Source: Lojkania enalia
Lineage: Eukaryota > Ascomycota > Dothideomycetes > Pleosporales
Reading direction: 5' to 3'
NCBI GenBank assembly: GCA_010094045.1
Contig: ML986581.1
Span: forward strand, 186,001-250,000
Length of the DNA stretch: 64,000 nucleotides
Shown here: piece after piece, positions 22,833 through 33,617 of the stretch
Layout of the letters: each line of letters starts with the position of its first letter
Position numbering within the stretch: the first letter of the stretch is position 1
Notes under the pieces: model-generated
What the model was told of the DNA's origin: nothing
What the model saw: the letters and a program-made list of their open reading frames with translations, nothing else
Databases searched by the model: none
Translations under genes and position numbers: made by a program

Positions 22833-25241
22833 TTATGCTCGCTTACCACCGCTACTAGGCGGCGTATCTGGAGCCTGGCTTCCCCTCCCCATCTGCTGGG
22901 CTGCGGGAACACTACTTCCCATTCTAGGACTACTTGAAGTGGGCGGCGCGGTAGGTGGACCTCTGAAGCTAGGCTGCTTCAATGCCTTTTGATTCGGCTG
23001 CGTTGTAGCCCTCCTGAGCAGAGGACTTGCCGACGCCAGCGAATGCCGCTGTTCTCGCGACGGAAGCCGGATATCGGCCGAAGATTTTGACATCGGCGAC
23101 GAGTCTGGAAATGGCGTCGATCGAACCGGCGTTGAAGACCGTGAGCGGGAATAAATCGTTGAAGCTTTGCCACGGGGATATCCGTCATAGTCGAATGGGT
23201 GGCCTTCTCCGGGAGATATACTGTCGTACTCATCGTGATGCCCATCATGGAATTCGTGCTCCAGATACTCTTCTCCGCGCCGCTTGATAGGACTCTCATC
23301 GTATGGGTCAAAGCCTACTCTCATCCGTGCTTCGCGACGTACCCGCCGACGCAGTTCTGAATCCCCTCCAGCGCCCACTGTGCTACTTTCGGAAAGGAAG
23401 AATGTGAGGAGCTCGTCAGGTATTGCGAGATGCGAGTTTTGTTGGAACTGTTGAAGGGCGGTGAGGCGGATGAGCATTTCCAGGAGTGAAAGAGATGTTT
23501 TTATAGCCGGTAGAGCGGTAGGCTGAGGAGAATAGCGAGGAACATGGTGTGATGATTTCTGCGGCGATGGTATCAGCTGAGTATTTCGAGATGGCTGAGT
23601 TTTAGATGGCGCAGGGGGTCGGAGGTTAATGTTCGAGAAAGCTGAAGTTAATGATGGGGATACTGAGCCTTCTCGCTGTGCAGTTGCAACACTAGATGAG
23701 GATGACTGTAGGTCCAGTTCCGATTCGTCGATTTCCGATTCTGAAGGCGGCTCTTCAGTATAGACCTCGAAAGCCATCCACTCAAGATCAAGGTTTGGGG
23801 GTAGCCTCCATATATGCGGATGGACATCTTCCTGGATTGGCTCTTCAGGAAGATCTGCGATAGACTCGCGACGGAGCTGTGCGTCTAGTTCAGACTGCTC
23901 GTCATCGTCCGAGCTGCCCACAGTATGTGAACTGTCTGATTCGTATCCTTGCTGCACCGCATTTTGTTCCATCATTCGCCGTGGAGGCACCGCGTTGATA
24001 TCTCTTTTTAAAAGTAAAACCGGATTGTTCGTCTCCCCGTCCGTCCCGATGTTCAAGATCTTACCCGTGTCTGCGTAGAATATCTTAGAAATCTCGTGAA
24101 TCGGAACCAGCTCCCGAATGCCGGCAAGATCAATTCCTTCATATGGGCCTGGTTGGGCCTCTCCTTCCTCGAACGTGTGCACTCGGTCATCTTCAATATC
24201 TTCTACAATGAGCAACTGGTAGGCGAATTCATGCGATCTGCTGTCCGAGGGTATATGATTATGCGAGGCACCGCCGGATGTGCCGGTTTCAGCTCCAAAA
24301 GGGGCAGGATAGTCGTAAACGTGATCAAGCGGTACTCTTAGGAGTTTAACACGCGCTTTATGCATTACTTCTTTCCAGGTAGTCTCCCGAATACCTTCTT
24401 CGTCATGCGGCCTATATGCATGGCCAGAGAATAGCATGTACATGGATAGTGTGAAAGTGGGACCAATCTGCTGCGATCTTGGCAAGGATATGGAATACTG
24501 GGTATCGCCCGCCGTAAGAAACGTACTCGCTTGGAGCAGTCGAGACGGCGAGACAGTGGTGGGGAGGGTTGTCGATAGATTTACTCCAGAAGTTGTAATG
24601 GCTAGGTTAATTAAAGGCACAGCATCTTCGATCCTATCAAGTAGTTTCTTTATATCGGCGATGATCAACTTGATCTCGAGCGCATTTTGACCACGTGATT
24701 TACTCTTAGAGCTGCCGCTCCGGGACAGCTCCTCTTCTCCTACTGCTTTCGCGAGTCGAATGCCGAGAGACTGGATCTCCCATCTCAGTGATTTGGTAAG
24801 AGTCACAGCTGACTCGAGAGAAGTATTCCCGCGTGCCGCAATGAGTTCAATCATGTCAATTGCCGGAGAAATAATCTAGGCCATCAGTCAGATCTGTCCT
24901 ACTCATCAGTCAGAGTCACCAACTCTGATTTTCCCTTCCAGACGAAGCCGCAATGCGGCAAGCTCCTCCTTCTCATGACCCTCTACAGTCTAGCCCCGAT
25001 TAGCCTACGGCATATAGAACATGGACCAGGGTATGTACCTTGAGTAGGCGGCCACATTGTCGTATAGCGTAGCCACTTGTTATCGTGATACCCGTTCGAA
25101 TGGCATAATTCATCGCCTGCTGGGTAACCTACACGATACTTAGCCATTTTTCTATACAGAAGTCTAAAATTTGCGGAATAATAGTACGCGACCACCGTAA
25201 GGTAGCAAATTTCAACTCACCTTGGACAGCAAGACCTCCAT
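22833..25241 (-). CDS. YRB30: RanGTP-binding protein, Yrb30-like
   Basis: Fungal RanGTP-binding protein that modulates Ran GTPase activation in nucleocytoplasmic transport. Four exons on the minus strand: 25221-25241, 25039-25128, 24924-24989 and 22833-24875, total 739 residues. The small exons read MEVLLSK / VTQQAMNYAIRTGITITSGY.. / TVEGHEKEELAALRLRLEGK.. / IISPAIDMIELIAARGNTSL.., a highly characteristic N-terminus of the family, and all junctions are in phase with good donors (GTGAGT, GTACAT, GTTGGT). The N-terminal 350 residues form the conserved domain; the C-terminal half is acidic then Ser/Pro-rich and probably disordered. It is divergent from SUP35 with 481 bases between the starts. 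Confidence 0.88.
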
Positions 25242-25722
25242 GTTGCCAATTTTATGTGTTGCTGTGGAATGTTCACCATCATAAGCTAAAAGCGAGAGGT
25301 GTAGCGACCCGCAGGCTTCCCCCCTGTCAGATAGAATCAGCAGCCAAGGACAATCGAGTCATATATGATGGGTTGGTTGGTCAGTGTTTTACATGGTTAT
25401 AGGTTCGGTGCAGCTGGACAGTGAATGATTTGTGCCTTTGGTGCTAGCGAATGCCATCCACAGAAGGTGCTGAGTCATGGCACCAGCCACTGCGCCTTGG
25501 TCGTTGCTGCCCAGCATATCTGCCCCGCGAGACCCACCATCACTTTTCACTTTTCACTTTTCGCGCCCGCACACGCCCAACCCTATCCATAAAGCGGCCC
25601 ATCGCCAACCATTCCTTGACCCTCACAGCTCCTCCGGTTCACTTCGCTCCTCATCCGCCCCCGAAGGCTTTTAGGTGTTTTTGAATTCCATATACGAAGC
25701 TTCGCAGCCCCGCACCGATATC
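25242..25722. promoter_or_regulatory. Divergent promoter region YRB30-SUP35
   Basis: 481 bases between two start codons facing away from each other, so both promoters and leaders must lie here. The SUP35 side is C/T-rich (TTTTCACTTTTCAC repeats near 25545-25560). No clear TATA box was found on either strand. Confidence 0.5.
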
Positions 25723-28009
25723 ATGGCCGACTCCTGGGAAGATGAGGAGGAGCGCCTCTCGCAGCAGACGCAGCAGAATCTCAATATTGGAGGCAACCCG
25801 CAAGCACAAACGTTCCGTCCAGGGGCTTCGACATTCACACCAGGCGCACAGTCTTTCGTGCCCGGCCAGCAATTCCAGCAGTATGGCGGAGGCTACGGGC
25901 AGCAGGCATACAACCAGTATTACAACCAGCAAGGATACGGAGGCTATCAGCAGTATGGACAACAGGGATATCCGCAATATGGTCAATATGGCCAGTTCCC
26001 GCAGCAGGGTTACGGCAACTACAGCTACCAGCAGCAAGGATTTCAGCCTCAGCAGCAACAGCAACAGCAGGGCCAGCAGAGGCAGGCCCCTGTGCAGATT
26101 GCAAAGAGGCCATCAGCGGGCGACAACGGCTCAGGACAGCCACAGGACACACCCGCTCCGGAGTCTCAGACGGAGGCTGCACCTAAAGCCAAAGTGCTAA
26201 GCATTGGCGGCGATGCTACTCCGAAGGCAAAGGTTCTCTCTATCGGCGCCGAAACCGCTGCACCCAAAGTTGAGAAAACAGGGGGCACAAAAGTCCTTTC
26301 TCTAGGAGCGGAAACAACAGCACCCAAGGTGGAAAAAACAGGCGGAACAAAGGTGCTCTCCCTTGGGTCAACTCCTGCTGCTCCCTCAACAGCAAAGGAC
26401 AATGTTGACACTAAAGCACCCGAAGCTGGAGCCAAGGTCACTGCAGCCAAGGCCATCGAGAAGACCGGAGAGCCCACAAAGACATCAGACGCTTCTGGAA
26501 GGACATCGCCCACCCCCTCATCATCCGGTCGAAACAGCCCCTCACGCAGTGACCAGCGAGCTGCCGCTCGAGCGGCAGATGTCGAGAAGGAGCAAGCAGA
26601 GGATGTTGATGAAGAGGTCCTAGCTGAAATGTATGGCAAGGAGCACGTCAACGTTATTTTCCTTGGCCACGTCGATGCAGGCAAGTCGACGCTGGGTGGT
26701 AGCATTCTGTATGCTACTGGCATGGTTGATGAGCGGACGATGGAGAAGTACAAGCGAGAGGCTAAGGAAGCCGGCCGAGAGACATGGTATCTATCATGGG
26801 CGCTCGACCTGACCAAGGAGGAGCGATCAAAAGGTAAGACTGTCGAAGTTGGCCGGGGCTTCTTCGAGACAGAGAAGCGGCGGTATACCATTCTAGATGC
26901 ACCAGGACACAAGACATTTGTGCCGAACATGATCGGCGGAGCTTCTCAAGCTGATGTTGGTGTGCTTGTCATCTCCGCCCGGAAGGGGGAGTATGAGACC
27001 GGTTTCGAGAAGGGTGGCCAGACCCGAGAGCACGCCATGCTTGCAAAGACGCAAGGTGTCAACAAGCTGGTGGTGGTTGTGAACAAGATGGACGATCCCA
27101 CTGTGGAATGGAGCGAAGAGCGTTATAAGGAGTGTACTTCTAAACTGACTGTATTCCTTAAGGGCGTCGGTTACAACCCTAAGACAGATCTCGCATTCAT
27201 GCCCATTAGTGCTCAAACCACCGTCGGAATCAAGGACCGCGTATCCAAAGATTTAGCGCCCTGGTACGATGGGCCTTCACTCCTCGAGTACCTTGACAAC
27301 ATGAAGACGCTCGAGCGGAAACTGAATGCTCCCTTCATGATGCCTATTGCTGCAAAATACCGAGATTTGGGAACGATGATTGAGGGCAAAGTCGAGTCTG
27401 GTGTGATGAGGAAGGACGGCAAGTATTTGATGATGCCGAACCGGGAGACGGTTTCTATCTCTGCTTTGTACGGGGAACAAGAAGATGAGATCCCCTCAGC
27501 CATGTGCGGTGACCAAGTCCGCATCCGTCTTCGTGGGGTCGAAGAAGAAGATATCCTGCCTGGTTTCGTGCTTTGCTCACCGAAGCGACCAGTGCACTGC
27601 GTTTCTGCATTCGAGGCCCAAATTGTCCTGCTGGAGTTGAAGTCTATTCTGAGTGCCGGTTTCAACTGCGTGCTTCACGTGCACGCTGCGCAAGAAGAAG
27701 TCACATTCGCAGCTCTTTTGCACAAATTGGAGAAGGGTACCGGTAGGAAGAGTAAGAAGCCTCCTGGGTTTGCAACCAAGGGTATGAGCATCATCGCTAG
27801 ACTAGAGGTTACTGGCGCTGCAGGATCAATCTGTGTTGAGCGCTTCGAAGACTATCCACAACTGGGACGATTCACATTACGGTAAGCATTCGACTTCGCT
27901 ACGCATTCTTAGAAATCAAATTTACTAATTTTCTATTAGCGACCAAGGACAAACAATTGCCATCGGCAAGATCACGAAGCTTATTACGGACCCTAATAAC
28001 GCCTCTTAA
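25723..28009 (+). CDS. SUP35: Translation termination factor eRF3 (Sup35)
   Basis: GTPase that acts with eRF1 in stop-codon recognition and peptide release. Exons 25723-27881 and 27940-28009 give 742 residues; the 58-nt intron near the 3' end (GTAAGC..TTACTAAT..TTAG) joins FTLR to DQGQTIAIGKITKLI. Seen: an N domain (about 1-140) rich in Gln/Tyr/Gly with repeats such as YNQQGYGGYQQYGQQGY; a charged M region (about 140-310) with tandem copies of APKVEKTGGTKVLSLGAET; then an EF1A-like GTPase with P-loop GHVDAGKS (about 330), DAPGH, NKMD and SAQ, and two beta-barrel domains. All GTPase motifs are intact. The Q/Y/G-rich N domain resembles the prion domain of yeast Sup35 in composition; prion behaviour here is inference. 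Confidence 0.97.
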
Positions 28010-28678
28010 ATGAATTAAAGAAGGACGTAAGGTACTTCTGATTTCGGGTTAGGGGCAAGAGCAAGAGCAAGGTTGGATTCGCATATCTTAGTAGGTGACG
28101 AGGGGTTAGGAACCACACTCCTCGATGGGAACTGATGTGAAATGGGCATCTACGTTTGATCGTTTTATAGAATCAAAAGAATTGATCCTTTGAATCCCCG
28201 CGATAGCATCGACTTTCATTGCAGTCCACGCCCTTAGGCCAAGTATAATTTCTAGGCTAGGCCGAGCCAGGTATCTCTCTAATATTATCGGGGCCTACTC
28301 AGCTTTTCGCAGCCACCTAGACCCCCCCACACAAGCATGCTACCCCGGAAAGAAGCTTCCTAACACCTCCCTGCACTACACCAACCCATGCCGCACAATA
28401 CGGCCTAATCCGGTAAACTTTAACCAGATGCTCGGGTCATCAATCCTCCCCATCGAGCCGACAGTGGGGGGGCTCTGACGCGATACCATGTCCGTAAGCT
28501 TACCGACACAACTCCAGCTACCTTGGCTGCTTCTCTTCACACAGCAAAATCACTGGTCTAGTCCATCAGACGGCTCTATGCATCGCAGTCTCATGAAATC
28601 CATGGCTACGAGCCATCACATCTACGAGTACTCGATCCCTGTCTCCTCATAATCGCTTTCACTAAATTTCTACCGTCC

Positions 28679-28729
28679 GGTGGTCTTCCTTGGACACGCC
28701 GGTTTGATTCCGGCGGTGCGCCACCTTTT
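28679..28729 (+). ncRNA. Possible Pol III element: B-box-like T-arm hairpin with T terminator
   Basis: GGTTTGATTCC (28701-28711) differs by one base from the tRNA B box GGTTCGATTCC. It forms the loop of a perfect stem (GCCGG / CCGGC), like a tRNA T-arm. The outer bases GGTGG (28679-28683) can pair with CCACC (28721-28725), and TTTT follows directly. I could not find a matching acceptor strand, D-arm or anticodon arm upstream, so this is not a complete tRNA. It may be a tRNA fragment, a tRNA-derived repeat or another Pol III transcript. Confidence 0.3.
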
Positions 28730-29652
28730 CGTCTCCCTTTTTTTTTTTTTTTGTCGAAAAAATAAAAAATATTATTTCCTCTTATTTTCGGGGCTAGCGA
28801 CAGATTGTGTTACATAGGTATGTGGAAGCACCCTGCCCACGCAGCTAGCCTGTAGAGTCAAGCCAGGCAAACCCATCGCGACGCCATGCCACAGGGGGAG
28901 AAGGAAAGCCCAACGCACATCATGTTATACAATACAATACTATCCTCGTAACCGATTCCCTGTAGAAAGCGTGCGACTCGCACTGTATGCACATACGCTA
29001 TACACAGTCGAACGCCACAGTGCGCTGACTAGAGCCCTAAAAAATAAATAAAAAAAGAGTTGAAATGGAAATGGAAAAGGCGGAAGAACATGTGTATGGG
29101 GCATAAGTGTGTGTATGGCATGGCACAAATTTCCATACTCTCCATATTCCAATTCTATCCCCGTCTATCCTCTCTATCCTGCTAACTTAGCGTAGTATAG
29201 CAAATATATAGTCTCCTAGAGTAGAACATATACTCTCCTCCCAATCCGCCAAGCAATTTCCGCCGCGAGCATATGTGCGTGCGTACACGTGTGCAACATC
29301 CCTTATACGCTTATATTGAATAGACGGAATGGGATAGGATCGTTCTTTTTAAGTGGTGTAGCATATCCGATCCGATCCGGTCCTATCACGTTCCCCAATC
29401 ACCAAAATACAACTCCTGAAAAGGTCCATTCCAAGTTCCAAGCAACACACCCCCTTTAACCTTGATTATTCAAAATCCCTCCACGAGAAAATAACCAAAG
29501 GGTATCTAATGAATGCCACATCACACCTCCCATGCAATCCCTCCTACCAAACAGTCTACCTATCCATCCATCCGTTTCTTAAAAAGAACGTGCAAAAAAA
29601 ACCCATCCGGTACGCCTTCTCCTCTTTATAATTACACTTTACCATATACACA

Positions 29653-30003
29653 CTACCCAACATGCCTCAACGCTCTCCGAAACGCCTGCACCGGATGCAA
29701 TAGTCCCTCATGATGCGTACCTGCCTCCTTATTTCCATCATTGCCCCCATCGTCATGATGCACAAACGGGAGATGCGAAAGCTTAATCCCGCCAGGGCTC
29801 CTACTGCACGATCCATGGAACGCTTGGCGGGGCGGCTCGAGCGACGAGGTCGAGGAGGAAGTCGCTGCAGAACTTGTTGATGACGCCGATATCGACAACG
29901 AAGTAGTTGTATTATTCGACGAGGAATCGTCGTACGAAGACGCTGATGACGACGACAACGATGCCGCTGTCCCAAGACTAAACGCCATCCACCGTTGAGC
30001 CAA
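29653..30003 (-). CDS. Doubtful Ser-rich open frame downstream of the arrestin
   Basis: 117 codons, starting MAQRWMAFSLGTAASL and running through a long Ser/Thr-rich stretch to a His/Asp/Gly-rich end. No AG acceptor lies between the arrestin stop region and this frame, so splicing onto the arrestin is not supported. Low complexity and lack of any domain make it a weak candidate. Confidence 0.15.
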   Translation of the reverse strand: MAQRWMAFSLGTAASLSSSSASSYDDSSSNNTTTSLSISASSTSSAATSSSTSSLEPPRQAFHGSCSRSPGGIKLSHLPFVHHDDGGNDGNKEAGTHHEGLLHPVQAFRRALRHVG

Positions 30004-30177
30004 AAAACAATTTCCAAATTAAAAAATTTGTAACGGCAAAAATTTAAAAGAAAAAGAAAAAGAGTATGAAGCCAATGGGTATCATGATATATGTGTGAGA
30101 GGAGAAAGTGGGTGAGTGAGTGGGCGTGTGAGGGAGGAAATAATATTCGTTAACATTTGGGAATATGAATAAAACAC

Positions 30178-32084
30178 CTACCTCCCATCGTCGCTCGCCC
30201 GTGGGCTATCCCTCGGGCTCGCTCGTCTAGAATTCATTCCTGTATTTCGTTCTGTCTCCTCCCTCAGTGTGTCCAGACTCTGCGCTGAGGAAGGCGTCGT
30301 GCGGCCCGACCGCGGGGTTCGGGCCGGGGATGAGGGTCTGGAGGTTGCGACCGCGTACGTGGGGAGATCTTCCGAGGAAATGGGGTTCCGCGCCGGAGTC
30401 CTTACTGCCGTATTGTACGAGGGAGTGCGGGCTAGCGCCTCCATATCGTAGTTCGAGCCATGGGGCTCTTCTGGGCGGGAGAAATAGTCTTGGCCGCTAT
30501 GCGGAGTGCTATTCCCAGATGAATGATGCGATTGCTGCCGCGGTGGAGCGAAGCGGGTAGAGCGGTTCTCGTTCAAACTGAGATCGTGTAGACGGCTATG
30601 GAGGGCTGATGCTGAGGCACCGCCTGCAATCGCGTCTAGCGATGCCAGGTCCTCGGCGGAGCCAGACCGGCTGTGGCCATAGAAAGGTGTGGTGGATCCA
30701 CTATTCATCGTGCTATGACGGCCGCCTGGGGTTATGAAGCCACTCGGGTCGATGCCGTGATAGAGTTCGTCCAGCTGGTGGAGACCATATGTTGGGGGTG
30801 CATTTTGATGTGCCTCGTTTCGCATCGTCGCCGAATTAAGTACGTTGGTATCTATCACTACTGTCTGATCATCGTTCGGAGGCAGATTTGGCGAAATGAA
30901 CAGGTTGACATGATTTTTGACCAAAAGCTGGCTAGTGTGGCCCTCCGGGTTATGGAGATTGACGTATAAGCGCAGCTTATGTGCTATTCGAATATATTCC
31001 GTGTCTACAGATTGCCGGCAGCACTTTAGGGATTTGGGTAGCTCCAAGCTCATCGAAAAGCGGTGCGACTCGTCAAATATTTGATCCGCATCCTCGACGT
31101 CATTCGGTACAACCTGGGCGGAATTGGCAGGCATATCGCCCTCAGTCTGGGCGACGACCATGTCGTATTGATGGCTTACTCGCCGTCCCGCATAGTCGCA
31201 GAAGAGATGCCGTGACTCAAGAAGCTCCATCTTGATAGTCGATATCTCCACCCCCTTTCTAAGGGGTATTAAGATAAAATCGGCCGTAATTGCGGTCCCA
31301 ACAATGTAGTTTTTCTGCGGTACGGTAATCTTGTAGGCTAGTTTGTTAGCCCAAATATCCTCGTTGATCTGCAGTTTACAGTTAGTAAAGCTTACAAGGA
31401 AGTCCGCCAAGACGTCATACCTGCTCCATGGGCATCGTCTCCATAAGATCGCGACCCAATGTCCTGATGACGCGGATATGCTGGGTCGCCGTCAACTGCT
31501 TGCTCATGTAGCCCCGGTCCACCACGGCGGTCAGACTATAGACGATGAAATTCGTTCCTAGCCCTTCAACGCTCTCGTCGAGCGAGCTGGGCATCTTGAA
31601 CTTGAAGTCCCACTCGTGCACGCCGGCGTTTATTTTGTGGGGCTTTCCCTTGGAGCCATCTGTGGGAAAAAGCTGGAGGATTTCGCGGAGGAAAAAGTTC
31701 TTGGACAGAACGGGCTGTGGGGTTATGGTGGTGGTGGTACTCCATCTGTGCATATGGGCATTAGCACGCTTCCAGCGACTCTATCAGGGTCGAGGGAAAC
31801 CATACGATATCTTCCGCATGCCCACCAGGGTCATTTTGATGCTCTTGACCGACATGGACTCTGGGTTTCTAAGAATGAGCTTCCCGCTGAGCTCGGCATC
31901 TTGCGACTCGGATGGTTCTCCATAGAAGACCACGAAGGGTGAAAACGGCCTACACCACTCGTGTTAGACGCTGAATTTTTTTTTTTTTTTTTTTTTTTTT
32001 TCCGGATTTGCACGTCCAAACATACTTGATCTCCAGGACCGGTTTCGAGGCCCCGCCAAAGACTCCTCCTCCAGACCGTGGCAT
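30178..32084 (-). CDS. Arrestin-related ubiquitin-ligase adaptor (CreD/ApyA, Rod1 type)
   Basis: Adaptors of this family bring membrane transporters to Rsp5/HulA-type HECT ubiquitin ligases; CreD and ApyA do so in Aspergillus carbon catabolite repression. Exons on the minus strand: 32026-32084, 31806-31949, 31421-31745 and 30178-31368, total 572 residues. All junctions are in phase (donors GTATGT, GTATGG, GTATGA). Seen: arrestin N domain with AELSGKLILRNPESMSVKSI; arrestin C domain with ISTIKMELLESRHLFCDYAG; a PPxY motif in NAPPTYGLHQLDELYHGIDP, the ligase-binding signature of the CreD/ApyA branch; and a Ser/Pro/Thr-rich tail. Intron 1 contains a 26-base A tract on the sense strand. Its upstream neighbour is creC, same strand. 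Which paralogue it is (CreD or ApyA) I cannot decide. Confidence 0.9.
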
Positions 32085-33205
32085 GGCTGCAAAAGAAGTA
32101 AGAAACTACCAAAAGTGCCAAACGAAGAGGCGCATAGCAGGCCGGCACAAGGTCGGGGCCTCGGGATAATATGTATCGGGCAATGAATGGCAGTGAAGGG
32201 GCTGCTGAGACTCGGGACCGCGGGGGTTCTGGGCCGCACTGGCTGCAGTTTGGGGTGGAGGGGGGGATGAGGGGGGCTGTGTGGGCTGACACTGAAGATG
32301 GGGAGCTGCAGAGTCAGGCTGGAATGCTTCTGCGGGCGTGGGAGGGCAAGATCATCCGACGCCTCTCAGCACGACCGGCCAGCGAAAATATAGCAGCTGC
32401 GTGGGATGGGCATGGGCGTGGGCGGCGGCTGGTGGCTTATACGCCAGGCACACCTAATCACTGAACAATGGCAATGATGGGGCATGTGTCGTGAAGGCTA
32501 GGAGACTAGCGGCTGCCTGCGGGAAAAAAAGGCGCGGTCGCTGAGCAGGGGACAAAGAAAAACAGAAAATAGGAAAATAGTGCCGATATCGATCCCGGGA
32601 ACGGCGTGATGTCCTGACACACACCAACACACCACGCACCAACACACTGGCGGGCGGTCGGCTTCGAGAGGGCGGCGCTGCGGATCAGTCCGCATATGTA
32701 GCGTCCTGCAAGGCGGTCATAAGGGTCCCGGCACTCGTCACCTCTTGCGCCGTATTTCGCAATCATGATCTCCATCAACAACAACACCACCTCTATGACC
32801 ATTACAGAGTCCTTCGCATGCATGCACGTAGTCAGCTCGTCGATGGCCCCCAAGGCGTTCAAGTCCGCCGTCGCTGCCGTCGACCAAATTCAGATCCATG
32901 AATACATGGAGACTGTATTATTTCGGCACCGCATAACGTGTGGTACTCGGTACAAAGGTTGCATATATGCCTACATTACATACTCGGCCTGAGGCGGGAA
33001 TTCGATGGACCTGTGGATATCAGCTATGCATGCGGCTCTCAGCGCTGTCCAAGGTTGACGCCTGCTAAACCCGGCGCACTGATCGACGAGAAGGCCGTGA
33101 TATTAGTTCGCCATCACCAAGATGTTTACCGCATCGCGTATCCCGGTAGCCGCGCCGAGATGCGCCGCACCTTGTTTGACGTGGACGATAAATGTAGACA
33201 TCACG

Positions 33206-33236
<31 letters not shown>

Positions 33237-33617
33237 AGTCGTCGCTGTAACAGGGAAATGCTCGTCTCGCAGCGGCCCACTGTCGTGCATACACATATAT
33301 TGATTGACTGTTCCATCTTTTGGCCTCCATTTGTATCGTACCGAGGTCGCCAGGCACATGCTCCTCACTGCGGCGGCTGTGTGACGCTGGGCTGTCGTAC
33401 AAGATTTTGACGCATGCAAGTCAGAGTCAGCAGCGTAAGGCTGAGACCTCTGACGGATGCATGCAAACATGTGATTCGGAATGTCTCGGAGCAGACGATA
33501 ACGATTCCGGACACCAGGATGCGATGTTGCAAGACCCAACAGGATTTCTGCACTGGCCACACCCGACTCCCGGTAGGCAAGCAAATCCTTCTCCCCAAAA
33601 TCTGTGCCCTGCTCGCT
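32085..33617. other. Intergenic, with GTC microsatellite
   Basis: 1.5 kb between the arrestin start and the creC stop, both on the minus strand, so it should contain the arrestin promoter. Overlapping low-complexity frames appear on both strands near the (GTC)n tract and are not believable as genes. Nothing else is supported. Confidence 0.5.
33205..33246 (+). repeat. (GTC)n microsatellite
   Basis: About 14 nearly perfect GTC units with GTT and GTA variants near the end. In other frames it would encode runs of Asp, Arg or Val, explaining the spurious open frames here. Confidence 0.85.

Larger units (their letters stand above)
28010..30177. other. Long intergenic region, no supported protein gene
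   Basis: About 2.2 kb between the 3' ends of SUP35 and the arrestin gene. It contains a Pol III B-box-like element followed by a T tract (28679-28754, separate entry). A Ser-rich minus-strand open frame (29653-30003) lies next to the arrestin end and may be part of its 3' untranslated region. The rest shows no coding pattern. Confidence 0.5.

Noticed and set aside
28679..28729. Complete tRNA gene
   Set aside because: Only a T-arm-like hairpin and a terminator are present; no acceptor 5' strand, D-arm or anticodon arm was found upstream. Kept only as a possible Pol III element.
30003..30177. Splicing of the Ser-rich frame 29653-30003 onto the arrestin C-terminus
   Set aside because: A GT donor exists at the arrestin end, but no AG acceptor lies in the intervening minus-strand sequence.
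33103..33402. Asp-rich open frames around the GTC microsatellite
   Set aside because: Low complexity produced by the repeat; several frames on both strands are open at once.
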